Positions 54,400 to 64,000 of a stretch of 64,000 nucleotides of DNA are shown piece by piece (within the stretch, counting starts at the first letter, position 1; the number at the start of each line of letters is the position of its first letter). The DNA is taken from positions 5,750,501 to 5,814,500 of the forward strand of contig NC_086352.1 in NCBI RefSeq assembly GCF_036324505.1. The letters are read 5' to 3'. The notes below the pieces were generated by a model. It worked only from the letters and a program-made list of their open reading frames with translations. It was not told where the DNA came from and searched no databases. Position numbers and translations under genes: made by a program. The DNA comes from Eleginops maclovinus. Its lineage: Eukaryota; Chordata; Actinopteri; Perciformes; Eleginopidae.

Positions 54400-54614
54400 G
54401 TTGACTCATAGCTGAGCAGCTCCTCTCCATCCTTCACGGCGCGGAGCTGTCCAGGGCCAGTGGTGCTGAAACCTGGAGACGTTTTCCACCCCGGGTTTGA
54501 TCGCGTTCCCGCCGAGAATCTGAGGGTTTCATTGACGGATACTCCATCATCCACCAGCTCTACCCGAGAGATTTTAACCCTCTTTTCCTGATCGAATAGA
54601 GGACTTTCGCAGCC
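54400..54614 (+). other. cplx3 presumptive proximal promoter / 5' UTR
   Basis: GC-richer sequence leading to a strong Kozak context, GCAGCCATGG. The transcription start could not be placed, and no clear TATA box is seen. A 185-codon antisense frame (54198-54755) is a shadow of this composition. Confidence 0.45.
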
Positions 54615-54772
54615 ATGGCTTTCATGGTGAAACACGTGGTGGGAGGACAGCTGAAGAACCTGACCGGCGGACTCGGGGAGGAGAAACCCGAAGCGGAGAA
54701 AACCGACGCGGCGGCGCAGGGGATGACTCAAGAGGAGTTTGAACAATATCAGCAACAGTTAGAGGAGGAAAA
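54615..54772 (+). CDS. cplx3: cplx3 coding exon 1
   Basis: Residues 1-52 plus two bases of Lys53, in an ideal Kozak context, donor GTAAGA at 54773. The N-terminal domain and start of the accessory helix. Confidence 0.96.
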
Positions 54773-57700
54773 GTAAGATGAAGATTGTGGTTTTAAACGT
54801 TGTGATAGAATAACTGTGGCATATGTGGTTCTCGATGTAAATAGCAGCTCCCAGTGCGTCGTGCGCTCCTTTACGCATCAGTGCCATAACGCACAGCTGC
54901 TCCTCTCGCCCAGGGAGCTCTCCGTCTCTCTTAGCTATAAGGAAAATGTGCGTAACACCGTTTTTTAATGTTGGGATTCCTGGAATTATTATAATCTCTA
55001 CAGGGAGTCTTACCTGGGGCGAAACGTGTTCCTATTTCTGTGCGTGCAGAGCGATGAATCACTGCATGACACATAAAGTAAATACTAAGATCTGTATTCC
55101 AATATTATCAGAGGGCAAGCAACCATCCAAAACTAATATGGTTTTTATTTTGTTCTATATAAGTCGACTTTTATTGTTCTTATACAACTCAAGATGACAA
55201 AAAAGTGGGAGAGTGAGATCAGCACGCCTTCTTTCATCAGTCATTTTGCAGTTCATTTCACACAGCTCTGAATCCAGCTGTGCACCAGTTCCTTCTTTTT
55301 TCATCTGACTTTTTATCCTGTAAATGCTCTGTGTGTGACCTGCAGAAGTGCCTTCTTTACATGCTAATGGTCCCTGATTTACATACTGAGTCACTCCGGG
55401 GGACATTATAAAGAAACAACAAGGTCATTTGGCAAACGAGAGTTCATCCAGCAGGCAGCAACTCACTATCGATTAGTGTGATGCTTCCCTCGGAGCAGGA
55501 CTCCACATCACATGTCAGACGCTCACTGGTGTTGGAATAAGTTGACTCAGATAAATAATGTGCAGAAAAGGACACAGTTTTACAGAGAAATGTAATATAT
55601 TCCATGCAGCTCTCTGCAAGGAGCAGCATGCATTATGAAGATGCTATTCCCCCAATTGTTTCCCTGACACATTTTCATGAACGCTTTAATCCTCACAGCG
55701 CCGCGTGCAGGCATTTTAAGCACGAGTGGGAGGTGAAGTCCTAACTCTGGCAGTATTAACGCTCCGCTCAGCCCACCGAGCTCTACAGGAGGCAAGCTTT
55801 AACGCTCTGCTGTCATTATGTGACCTTCAGTGGAAGTGAGTTATTAGTCAGAGGTGCTGAACATGAGTGTACATCACGGAGAAGCACACGCCGCTCAGAT
55901 TAAAGCAGAGTTAGGATGGGGAGGAGGAGGCTGGCGTGACACATGTAGACTTTTCATCACCCTCAGCATCCTCACACAGACAACCCGGGTCATCTGATGC
56001 CCTTGAGGGGGGGGGGGGGGGGGGGGACTCGACTCACTGGCTGCAAGTGAGCCCTGCGTGGGCCCTATGTGCCGTTTGGAGCCCTCACGTTAATCAAAAG
56101 TGAACTCAGGCTCCCACAGACGTTGCATCTCTGGAAACAACGACCTTCCTCTGACACATTGGGTACAAACACTTTGCAAACCATGCCTGTGGTCCTCCAA
56201 CATCGCCCCCCACCCCCATCTGCTGCTGCTGATTTGAAGCTTCTGGGTGTACAATGCAACCTCTGCCACTGTGGCTCTGAGGATGTCCTGTAATGTATCA
56301 TGAACACCTCCCGTATGCTGAGGCTGGCATACTATCTGCTCTTTTGTCTCGTGGCGTTATGATCCCGGTTTGTGAAGCTTTACGTCGTGTTGTGGACTCA
56401 TGACGATGGAGCCATTTCAGTAAATTTAGCAATTTACGAGGGGGGAATTATGAGCTACACTGAAGCCATACATATTCCAGAGACAGTTGAATGGAGACAG
56501 CATTGCCAGCAGCATGGAATCTGCCCCCTGCTGGAGGCAACACTTGTTTACATGACAGAGTTTCCACAAACAGAACAGCCCAAAAAATCCCCATCGGACA
56601 TTCCCTGACATTTTGTTTCCCAAAGACAGATGTGTGTAGTTTAACAAATGCCTCACTGTTTTCCTTACATGCATGCAGAGTCAGATTTAAGGGTTTTGAG
56701 TGTTATCTTTCATTTCTTACATGCTTTTCCTTAAACTGCACATGTTGCAAAGACAGTTACAAAGCTCTTATGAGGGTTTGCAGCCTTAAAAGATGAAAAT
56801 CTGAATCAGAATTGGGGTTATCTCTAAGTAAGCCTTGATGTGAATTGCTGCTTATATAAAACAGTACAAAAGACGATATATTATAAAATCCACTAAAGGA
56901 AAAGGACAAAAAAGTATGATAGTTTAAAAAATCACTAAATATCATGAAAAGATATTTGCATTAAATCTGAATTTCAATTGGAAAAGCTGTGCCGTTTTGA
57001 AAGTGGTATTTTCGTGCAGAAATGGTCCAAGCAGTGTGCAAACGCTCAGAGTACTGAGTGTGATGAAGGTCAGGTCATAAAGGCCTTGTCCCTGCAGCAG
57101 TTGCACTGTATTTTATGTATTTGTGATATGTGTTTTGGATGCAGCACGAGTGAACGCCCAAACCAAATGACCTACAAAGATGCATTTCCAAAGTTTAAAT
57201 GCGAAAGGTGGTCAGACTTTAAGGCTGCTCAACCAAAGCGAGGTTACTCCAGGATAGAAGACAGACACAGCAGAGCACACACATTGAAATTGGTCCTCTG
57301 CATTTAACCCATCCTAGTACTAGGAGCAGTGGGCAGCTATTGTGCAGCGCCCGGGGAGCAATGGGGAGGGGGGATTGGAGGTGTCTGGTGCCTTGCTCAA
57401 GGGCACCACATCAGGGCCTAGGAGGTGAACTGGGACCTCTCCGAGTAGCAGTCCACTTTCCATATTTCACGTCTGTTTGGGGACTTGAACCGGCGACCCT
57501 ACGATTCCCAGTCCAAACCCCTACTGACTGAGCCACTGCTGGACAAGGTATCGGATGTTTGCAGTAATACTTTGTGGGTTACCTCGAGTAGTCCACATCT
57601 CCCCCTTGTTCAGCTTGATGTGGTTGCAATACTTGAGGGATATTGGTGAAAGCGTGCACAGTTCATTAAAAGTTGATCTTGATTAGTGTGTTGAGAGAAG

Positions 57701-58595
57701 GCCTGCCATTAAACACGTTGTTCGTCCTTTCCTGCAGACAAGAACGAGAAGCCGGTTTCGCCCAGAAGAAAGCGGAGCGGGCCACAGTCAGAAGTCATTT
57801 CCGGGATAAGTACAGACTACCAAAGGTAAAGGGGTCCAGCTCTGGTTTTTTAAAGACAAAGGTTCAATAATTCATACTTTGGATTAATAAAAATACCATC
57901 AAGATCACTGCATCTGTAAAACCAGTGGCAGAAAGTAATACAACTTAAGTACTGTGATGAAGTACAACTTTAAGGGTATTTGATTTATTCCATTCTCTGA
58001 TACTTTATAATTCTACTATGTTTTAATACATAAATGTGTAATATGTTCAAGCTTCAACATTAAAGCCATGAGCTCATTAACAAATCAATTATTATAATAA
58101 AATATAGAATATGAATTAGAAAAACTTTATCCTGTGGGAAATTAATAATAAAAGTATGAAAGAATATAATAATATGATATTATAGAAGAAATATAAAAAT
58201 GTGTACAAATATATTCTGAAAAGGGTCAGAGGGAATACTCTAACGCTAAATGCTTGAAGTACTCTGCATTTAATTGTGTAAACCCACACATCCTTGCAGC
58301 CTAGTTCAACACTTTAATATTTAAATACAGTTTAAACTAAACGTGTTTTCCTGTTGGTTTTGTCCCTCAGAACGAGACGGACGAGACCCAGATCCAGCAG
58401 GCGGGGGACGACGTGGTTTTGCCCACCGAACTCGCCAAGATGATCGCAGAGGACAACCAGGAGGAGGCGAGCAAGCAGTCTGTGTTTGGCCAGCTGTCCA
58501 ACATCCAGAACGTGGACATGGACCAGCTGAAGGACAAAGCTCAGGCCACGCTGGAAGACCTGAAAAAGCAGACGGAGAACTGCAGCCTCATGTGA
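54615..58595 (+). CDS. cplx3: Complexin-3, 3 coding exons
   Basis: SNARE-binding regulator of vesicle fusion. In vertebrates complexin-3 is enriched at retinal ribbon synapses. Exons 54615-54772, 57738-57825 and 58371-58595 sum to 471 nt, or 156 residues plus TGA, close to the 158 of human CPLX3. The N terminus [19 protein letters not shown] is the complexin-3/4 signature. The accessory helix is about 39-60. The central SNARE-binding helix (about 62-82) includes [18 protein letters not shown]. The C-terminal half holds [12 protein letters not shown] and [15 protein letters not shown]. The last residues, CSLM (Cys153), form a CAAX box, so farnesylation is expected, as in mammalian complexin-3. 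Teleosts may carry two cplx3 paralogues, and I cannot say which this is. Confidence 0.96.
56007..56026. repeat. Homopolymer G20
   Basis: Twenty consecutive G, the longest homopolymer noted in the window. Its length is uncertain. Confidence 0.85.
56521..56534 (-). promoter_or_regulatory. CTCF-like motif (cplx3 intron 1)
   Basis: The reverse complement reads CCAGCAGGGGGCAG, a near-consensus CTCF core on the - strand, convergent with 30171-30184. Confidence 0.5.
57255..57545 (-). mobile_element. tRNA-derived SINE
   Basis: On the - strand, starting near 57545, the head has an A-box (TGGCTCAGTCAGTAGG) and a B-box (GGTTCAAGTCC), the internal RNA polymerase III promoter of a tRNA-derived SINE. The body (GCCCTTGAGCAAGGCACC, CCCGGGCGCTGCACAATAG) and a tail ending GAGGACCAATTTCAATGTGT follow. 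This is a family common in teleosts. Confidence 0.8.
57738..57825 (+). CDS. cplx3: cplx3 coding exon 2
   Basis: Acceptor TTTCCTGCAG ends at 57737, donor GTAAAG at 57826. Residues 53-82, with the central helix [12 protein letters not shown]. Confidence 0.97.
57826..58370 (+). other. cplx3 intron 2 (545 bp)
   Basis: 57925-57990 is a decayed piece of the 'ACTTTACTC' family (CAGTGGCAGAAAGTAATAC, CTTAAGTACTGTGATG). The rest is AT-rich. Confidence 0.7.
58371..58595 (+). CDS. cplx3: cplx3 coding exon 3
   Basis: Acceptor TTTTGTCCCTCAG ends at 58370. Residues 83-156, from [12 protein letters not shown] to the CSLM CAAX box and TGA at 58593-58595. Confidence 0.97.
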   Translation, partial: NETDETQIQQAGDDVVLPTELAKMIAEDNQEEASKQSVFGQLSNIQNVDMDQLKDKAQATLEDLKKQTENCSLM

Positions 58596-58789
58596 GATCT
58601 GGCCCCGAGGATTAGAGTTTTACTTGTTCAAATACTTCTCAGAGGCAGGGCTGCTGTGCAGGGTGGACATGTTCGTATTGCTTTAGTGGAGTCGGGCCAC
58701 ATCATAACCACACAGTCCCTGCAGAAAAGATCACAGAACTCGATGTAAAAAGGAGCTAGTCTTAAAATGAACAATGCAAACCAGGGGTG

Positions 58790-59870
58790 CTATTTCAGTT
58801 AGCTTTCACCCTCTTTTTATTTAAACCAGCTCTCTGAAAGGTTGTTTTCTAGCTGTGAACAGTTTGTAACAAGCCCTGCGGAGAAGCAGGTAAAACATGA
58901 GGAAATTTGGGGCTAGTCTGACTGACAGGACTTACCATAGCATCATCGAGCTAGGCTAGTTTAGTTAGCTTTCCTGTCGCAAATGTTGTCCTTAATGTAT
59001 TACAGTTTAAAAGTTATTTGATCTAGATTTGCAAGGTTAGACTCCTGCAGATAAAGGAAAGAAATGATGATGACATATGGAGCTTGTCCTACTAACTGGA
59101 AATAAATGAATGATTGCTAAGCGTCATTGAGATGAGCTACTTTAGCTAGCTTTCCTGTCGACCTTAAGCTAAGTTAGTAATGTCACCCTCAGTGTTAGCT
59201 AAAGCTGCACTCTGAAAGGTGTTTTCCAGCTCTGCAAAGTTAGAAACAAGCCCTGCAGAAAAGCAAGTAAAACATGTAGACATTTGGAGCTTGTCTAACT
59301 TACAGGTAACAAACGTATTCTTACCATAGCGTCATTGAGCTAGGCTAGTTTAGTTAGCTTTCCTGTTGACCTTCAGATATCATCCTTATTTTAGTGGCAG
59401 TTTAAAGGCTAGTTGTTCTAGCTTTGCAAGGTCAGACACAGGTCCTGCAAATAAGGAAAGAGAAGAGGATGAAATATGGAGTTTGTCCTACTTACAGGAA
59501 AGGAGACTCTTACCATAGCGTCTTCGAGATAGGCTAGCTATGTTAGTTTTAGCCTCAGATAAGTTAGCAATGTCATCCTCAATTTCATCCAAACCCCGCA
59601 CTCTGAAGGCTGGTTTATCTAACGACCTGCAGAAAATCAAAACTAGAGAACATATTGAATTCTTACCATGGCGTCTTTGAGCTAGGCTACTTTAGTTAGC
59701 TTTCCTGTTGAGCTTCAGCTAAATTAGTATTAAAGAGGGACATGTAAACTTGCTATGTCACCGTTATTTTAAGCTTTGCGAAGTTGATGAAATCCGGGAC
59801 TCGATTACTAACAGGAAGGAGTCGTGGAGGTAATCTAGGTTAGCTAGCTTTGAATGTCATCCTCTTTTTT
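58790..59870 (+). repeat. Degenerate tandem repeat of about 150-200 bp in the cplx3 3' flank
   Basis: GCTAGGCTAGTTTAGTTAGC followed by TTTCCTGT recurs near 58950, 59136, 59339 and 59681. ACAAGCCCTGC-GAAAAGCA and CTTACCATAGCGTC blocks recur between. Five or so diverged copies. Candidate poly(A) signals AATAAA (59101) and ATTAAA (59960) lie in or just after it, so part may be 3' UTR. Confidence 0.8.
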
Positions 59871-60051
59871 GATTGAAAGACTTATTATCCGGCTCTTCAA
59901 CCAGTGAGATTATTTCCACCTTGAGAGCAGCTCCACCTCTGAGAAATATCCATCTACATATTAAATCCTTTACTCCCCCGACTCCCCCAACATCCCTCAC
60001 TCCCTGTGCCTCACGTGACCAGTTATAACAGGAATCTGCAGCAGAGGTTTC

Positions 60052-60053
<2 letters not shown>

Positions 60054-60121
<68 letters not shown>
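60054..60121. repeat. (GT)34 microsatellite
   Basis: Perfect GT run. Confidence 0.96.
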
Positions 60122-60124
<3 letters not shown>

Positions 60125-61513
60125 CATAGCTCCCAAACACACAGCAGATGATTTCACTAATGACCACATGGTATTAAAGCTGATGATAGGAGGCCATATG
60201 TGTGTTTTGGGAAATATCCTTATTTATTGAAGGTAAATAACGAGCCATTAGTGGGGTAGTTTATATTCCATGTGCAGAAGCAAAACATCGTAGAAATGTG
60301 CAATATTCATTAAAAGCAACAAATGAGGCTGATTTTTTTTGCCATAAGTAGCTTATTAATGTTGGCCCCCCGGTGCCCTGATTAAAGCTCCCAGAGAGCT
60401 GCATTAATCTGAGTTTAAAGTCTTTTCCTAGATATATCTGACATATCATTTGAAAGGCTTTCTTTTAAATAGCTTTTAAGTACTTCAGCGTGCCTTGGAC
60501 GTCCGTACAAGGTTGTCTCCTTTAAAGCTCCAACATCTGTAAGCTACTTATTAACGCAGACGGGCCTTCGTGTTTGTTTCTTACTTTCAGTTTCTTCAAG
60601 AGCAACACTTGTGTGTGAGAGATCCCAGTGTTTGAGGTGTAGGATTTTAGAGTTCAATAACTGCCAAATTTAACCTAGCTTCGACTATAGAGGAAGTTAA
60701 TCTGTCTTTGTGCTGCGTCCAGAGGTTGAAAAACAAAGAGCCGCTCAGATGAGGGAAGTGTAAATGCTTTAGAAGTCGTACGCCAAAGCTGAAAGGAAAT
60801 GGCCGAAATATGTCAAACTGTGTTAATGTGGTGTGAGTATAAATCAACATATGAATATTCATGTTGTGTAACTGTATCTGCTGTTTGCCTATACCGTCAA
60901 CAGCGGGCCGCTCTGTTTTCATCAAGTGTCGTCACATGACCTTTGACCTGTCCTCCATCTCATTGACCCCCTGGTGGTGCCGTTTTGTGCCGGTGGATTC
61001 GTGTCGTTTAGCCGATGTGAAACGTCAAGTGGTGTGTCTGTAAAAAAAACTTAAAAAAAGAAGACCTCGCCCTGCGGCTGAGAGCGAGTCAAACACAGTA
61101 TTCTGTCCGTGTGGTTTTATCGCCAAATTTGAGCAAAAGGCGCGGATAAATTGAGAGGTCTATGTTGCGTTACATCCATTCTGGTGGCCTGACAGGTGCA
61201 AACACGTTACAACGACCCAAAACATTTCCATTTGGAGAAACACTAATGAGCATTTAGAAAACATTCGCCAGCTGTCTCTGTCTCTGTCTCTGTTGTTGGA
61301 ACTCCCCTGAAATGTTTTCTGGTCTTATTTTAACAGTGTGATCACATGACTCCTTCTGACGTCACTGCAGATATTTTACCCCCTGGTTTTGGGTCAAGTT
61401 GATGACTGGACCCAAAAAATAGTTGTAGACATAAAACTAACATTTGGCGACAAAAAAAAAAAAAGTTGACAAAAAAATAGCTTTATAACCCTGAGCGTCC
61501 CCCAGCACTCCGG
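60122..61513. other. cplx3 downstream, nothing recognised
   Basis: No ULK3-like exon or other gene found on either strand. 60955-60980 has a partial CTCF-like match (CCACCAGGGGGTC on the - strand). Confidence 0.5.
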
Positions 61514-61664
61514 TCCCAGCTGTGTGCGTCTCTCTTTAGTGTCCCCTGGTCTCCAGCTGTGTGCGTCTCTCTTTAGTGTCCCCTGGTCTCCAGCTGTGTG
61601 CGTCTCTCTTTAGTGTCCCCTGGTCTCCAGCTGTGTGCGTCTGTCTTTAGTGTCCCCTGGTCTC
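61514..61664 (+). repeat. 37-bp minisatellite, 4 copies
   Basis: Unit CCAGCTGTGTGCGTCTCTCT plus TTAGTGTCCCCTGGTCT, with only a CTCTC/CTGTC difference in the last unit. Recent expansion. Confidence 0.95.
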
Positions 61665-62472
61665 CGTTGTGTTGGAGCTTCTTGCAGCGTTTGGTTTCTG
61701 CAGCTTTTAGTAAACGCTGCTCATGTTTCCTCAAGCTGCTGAATGTTCTCTAGATGCTGCATGTGTTGAAGAGCTGCTGCAGATGTTTCTGCAGGAGTTC
61801 TGATTTGAGTTTCTATATCTGCATCCTCTCTGAAGCTGCAGCACGTTTGCACCTGTGGGCCATCATATAACGGTGACATCTGCTTTGACCTCATATCTGT
61901 CTCCGCTCATCTTGAGGATGAGTTGCCTCGCCGTAGTCGCCACACGACTGCAGAATGAACACACTAAGTGGCTGTCGTCATGTGATAGATATATTCCTAA
62001 CATTTAAATAATATAATGCAGAGGAAGAAGTTGCAATAAGTCCTTTTATAATATAGAGCTACTGCCATGTCGGATCACGAGACAATATTAATAACAGGTG
62101 GAACAGAAGCCATAAAGAAAATACTTTGTATGAGTGTGTGAAATAATAACTCAGTAATAATAAAATACAAGTGTGTTTTTTATGTTGTCATCCTGTGGAA
62201 CTGATTTTCAGGAAATGGCTGCCATGACACGTTGTTTCTTCTTGTTCTTTGTTCGACAGTATCTCTATCATGCAGCGATCTCTTTGAGTTTTAAATGCAA
62301 TAAATTGATTTCTAGGATAATTAATCTCCTCTCTGTTGTGTGTGGTTCATTTTGCACGTGCTGAGACGTTATATTCTCAGCCCCCAGAACACCAGGTGGA
62401 GACAAAAATACACTCACAACTGCACACCGGTTCATTTGACTATATTTAGTTATTTTGTCCACCTGGTGTACA
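61665..62472. other. Intergenic, nothing recognised
   Basis: 61670-61850 is rich in GCTGCAG/GCTGCTG words but has no clear unit. No gene. Confidence 0.5.
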
Positions 62473-63195
62473 CACAGTGGTGTAAAGTAACTAAGTACAT
62501 TTACTCAAGTACTTCACTTAAATACAATTTAGAGGTTCTTGATCTATACTTGAGTATTTCTATTTTATACTACTTTCTACTTCTACTCCTCTACAACTCA
62601 GAGGTAAATGGTATACTTTTACTCCACTACATTTATTGAATCCCTTTAGTTGCTAGGCAGATTAGGATTACTGATGGTAAATATAATCCCTTAAATCAGA
62701 CTGTAGTTCACCTGCAGTAAATCCAGCAGCTACCCTGCAGTATACAAAGCCATTCAAACTAGCTGCACCTTTACCAGCTCTGAGAACACTTTAATGATCA
62801 ATCATTATAAAACATATCAGAGATATTATTCTGAAATGGACCAATCAGACAATGACTACTTTTACTGTCGCTACTTTAAGTACATTTAGAGGAGAGTACT
62901 TTCTACTTTCACTGGAGGAACATTTAGAATACTTTCACTGTGACAGAGTATTCCTACACTCTGGTACTTCTACTTTACTCAAGTACAAGACCTGAGTACT
63001 TCTACTTTACTCAAGTACAAGATCTGAGTACTTCTACTTTACTCAAGTACAAGACCTGAGTACTTCTACTTTACTCAAGTACAAGACCTGAGTACTTCTA
63101 CTTTACTCAAGTACAAGACCTGAGTACTTCTACTTTACTCAAGTACAAGACCTGAGTACTTCTACTTTACTCAAGTACAAGACCTGAGTACTTCT
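62473..63195 (-). mobile_element. 'ACTTTACTC' dispersed element, inverted relative to 45786-46512
   Basis: Begins TGGTGTAAAGTAACTAAGTAC, continues CATTTACTCAAGTAC and ATTAGGATTACTGATGG, and ends in about 7 copies of the 32-bp unit (62965-63190). Closely matches 45786-46512 in reverse complement. Confidence 0.85.
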
Positions 63196-64000
63196 GCTTT
63201 GAACATGAATCTTTCGAGTTTGTATTTAATTGCACTTTTATTTCATTTCCTCTTTAATTTATTACACTGTTGAAGTATTTTCTTTCTGTAAAGCAGTTTT
63301 TGGCTTTGCTGCATTGATGGAAGAGCCTATAGGACTTAAGACTATCACAGACATCAGTAGATATTTTACCCACTACAATAAGGTCTTTGAATTCTGTCTG
63401 TATACATTTAGTTGATCTAATGCATGTTTTAGATACAGAACTGCAGTTTTTGCAAAGTATATGCGGTCAGATCTGAGGTCGGGGATCCATCTGGTTTTAT
63501 GGAGCATGTGCAACATCTCTGTGCCAAAATAAATCAAGTTATTTACCATCTGAATGGCAGAAGAGCCCGGGCTGTTGGTACTTCTCGAGTGTGGAGTGAA
63601 AGGGGATAGCTGTAAAATATATGGATGCAGAAACGCTCCCTGGTGATAGGCTGCAGGGCATGCACAACCTCCAGCCTGCAGACACTGGGACCCTGCATGG
63701 CCAAGCTGACACAATTGGGGTGAAACGGTTCAGAAAATACCATTCTCTCCCATTCTCCTCTGTCAATCGGGGCTTAAAAACCCTGCAGAATGAGAGGCAG
63801 GGGTGGGGGAGTTGTGGGGGGGAATAGGGGGACAATTAGTGAGAGAAAACTGAAGGCAGAGGCAGTCATCACAGAGGTCTCCCCTGCTCTGTTCGCGGCT
63901 AAAAGGGAACAGATTTGTTTTTCCGCGCTGAAACTCGGAGCAGTGGATTGCAGATGTGAGCTTCTTGCAAAGGAATGCAAGCCCACCCTCTCTTCTTCTG
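63196..64000. other. Intergenic end of window, nothing recognised
   Basis: Several short overlapping ORFs near 63373-63986 show no family similarity or splice context. A purine-rich block lies at 63788-63850. Confidence 0.5.

Larger units (their letters stand above)
54773..57737 (+). other. cplx3 intron 1 (3.0 kb)
   Basis: Mostly unique-looking. Contains G20 at 56007-56026, a CTCF-like motif at 56521-56534 and a SINE at 57255-57545. No extra exon seen. Confidence 0.8.

Noticed and set aside
54198..54755. 185-codon antisense frame over cplx3 exon 1
   Set aside because: Overlaps a confirmed exon and a G-rich run, has a proline run from the G tract, and shows no family similarity.
58596..64000. 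ULK3 exons downstream of cplx3
   Set aside because: No kinase motifs (HRD, DFG, APE) in splice-bounded frames on either strand in this stretch.

Overview
This is a vertebrate nuclear window, almost certainly from a teleost (ray-finned) fish. It carries two intact, recognisable genes on the + strand. Both are split by GT-AG introns, and both sit in DNA crowded with CA/GT microsatellites, minisatellites and short dispersed elements of the kinds common in teleosts. Nothing looks prokaryotic: there are no operons or CRISPR array, and most long open reading frames are read through tandem repeats.

Gene 1 is csk (C-terminal Src kinase). Twelve coding exons from 4794 to 22937 join in frame to give a 450-residue protein, the same length as mammalian CSK, with SH3, SH2 and kinase domains and every catalytic landmark in place. 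The start codon lies in an exon at 4731-4808 with a clear acceptor, so at least one noncoding exon and the promoter lie farther upstream, in the unassigned first 4.7 kb or outside the window. The 3' UTR runs to a likely poly(A) site near 24232-24255.

Gene 2 is cplx3 (complexin-3), three coding exons from 54615 to 58595 giving 156 residues that end in a CAAX prenylation box. CSK and CPLX3 are also near neighbours in mammals (human 15q24), so the synteny supports both calls. I found no convincing exons of the mammalian neighbours LMAN1L or ULK3. The proteins work in different settings: Csk phosphorylates the inhibitory tail tyrosine of Src-family kinases, and complexin-3 binds SNAREs at retinal ribbon synapses.

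The roughly 30 kb between the genes (24.2-54.6 kb) is a mosaic of tandem arrays: 57-bp arrays at 31.2, 32.0 and 48.9 kb; 72-bp arrays at 26.5 and 43.6 kb; a 1.5-kb pentamer-based array at 36.0 kb; a degenerate BamHI-site repeat at 47.5 kb; and a 35/37/39-bp array at 51.4 kb. Dispersed elements include a short TTAA-ended element ('family A'), a complete 539-bp hAT-like element with an 8-bp target duplication inside csk, LINE reverse-transcriptase fragments, an LTR-like unit, a tRNA-derived SINE in cplx3 intron 1, and a pair of inverted 'ACTTTACTC' elements flanking cplx3.

The most interesting signals are these. The 57-bp minisatellite appears to be an amplified terminus of family A, and two of its arrays are in head-to-head inverted orientation. 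A (TG)11-T3 tract sits directly on a csk splice acceptor. A four-run G-tract with single-base loops lies just before the csk poly(A) signal. CTCF-like motifs, one pair convergent, lie around the intergenic region and cplx3. I see no clearly new multi-gene system here.
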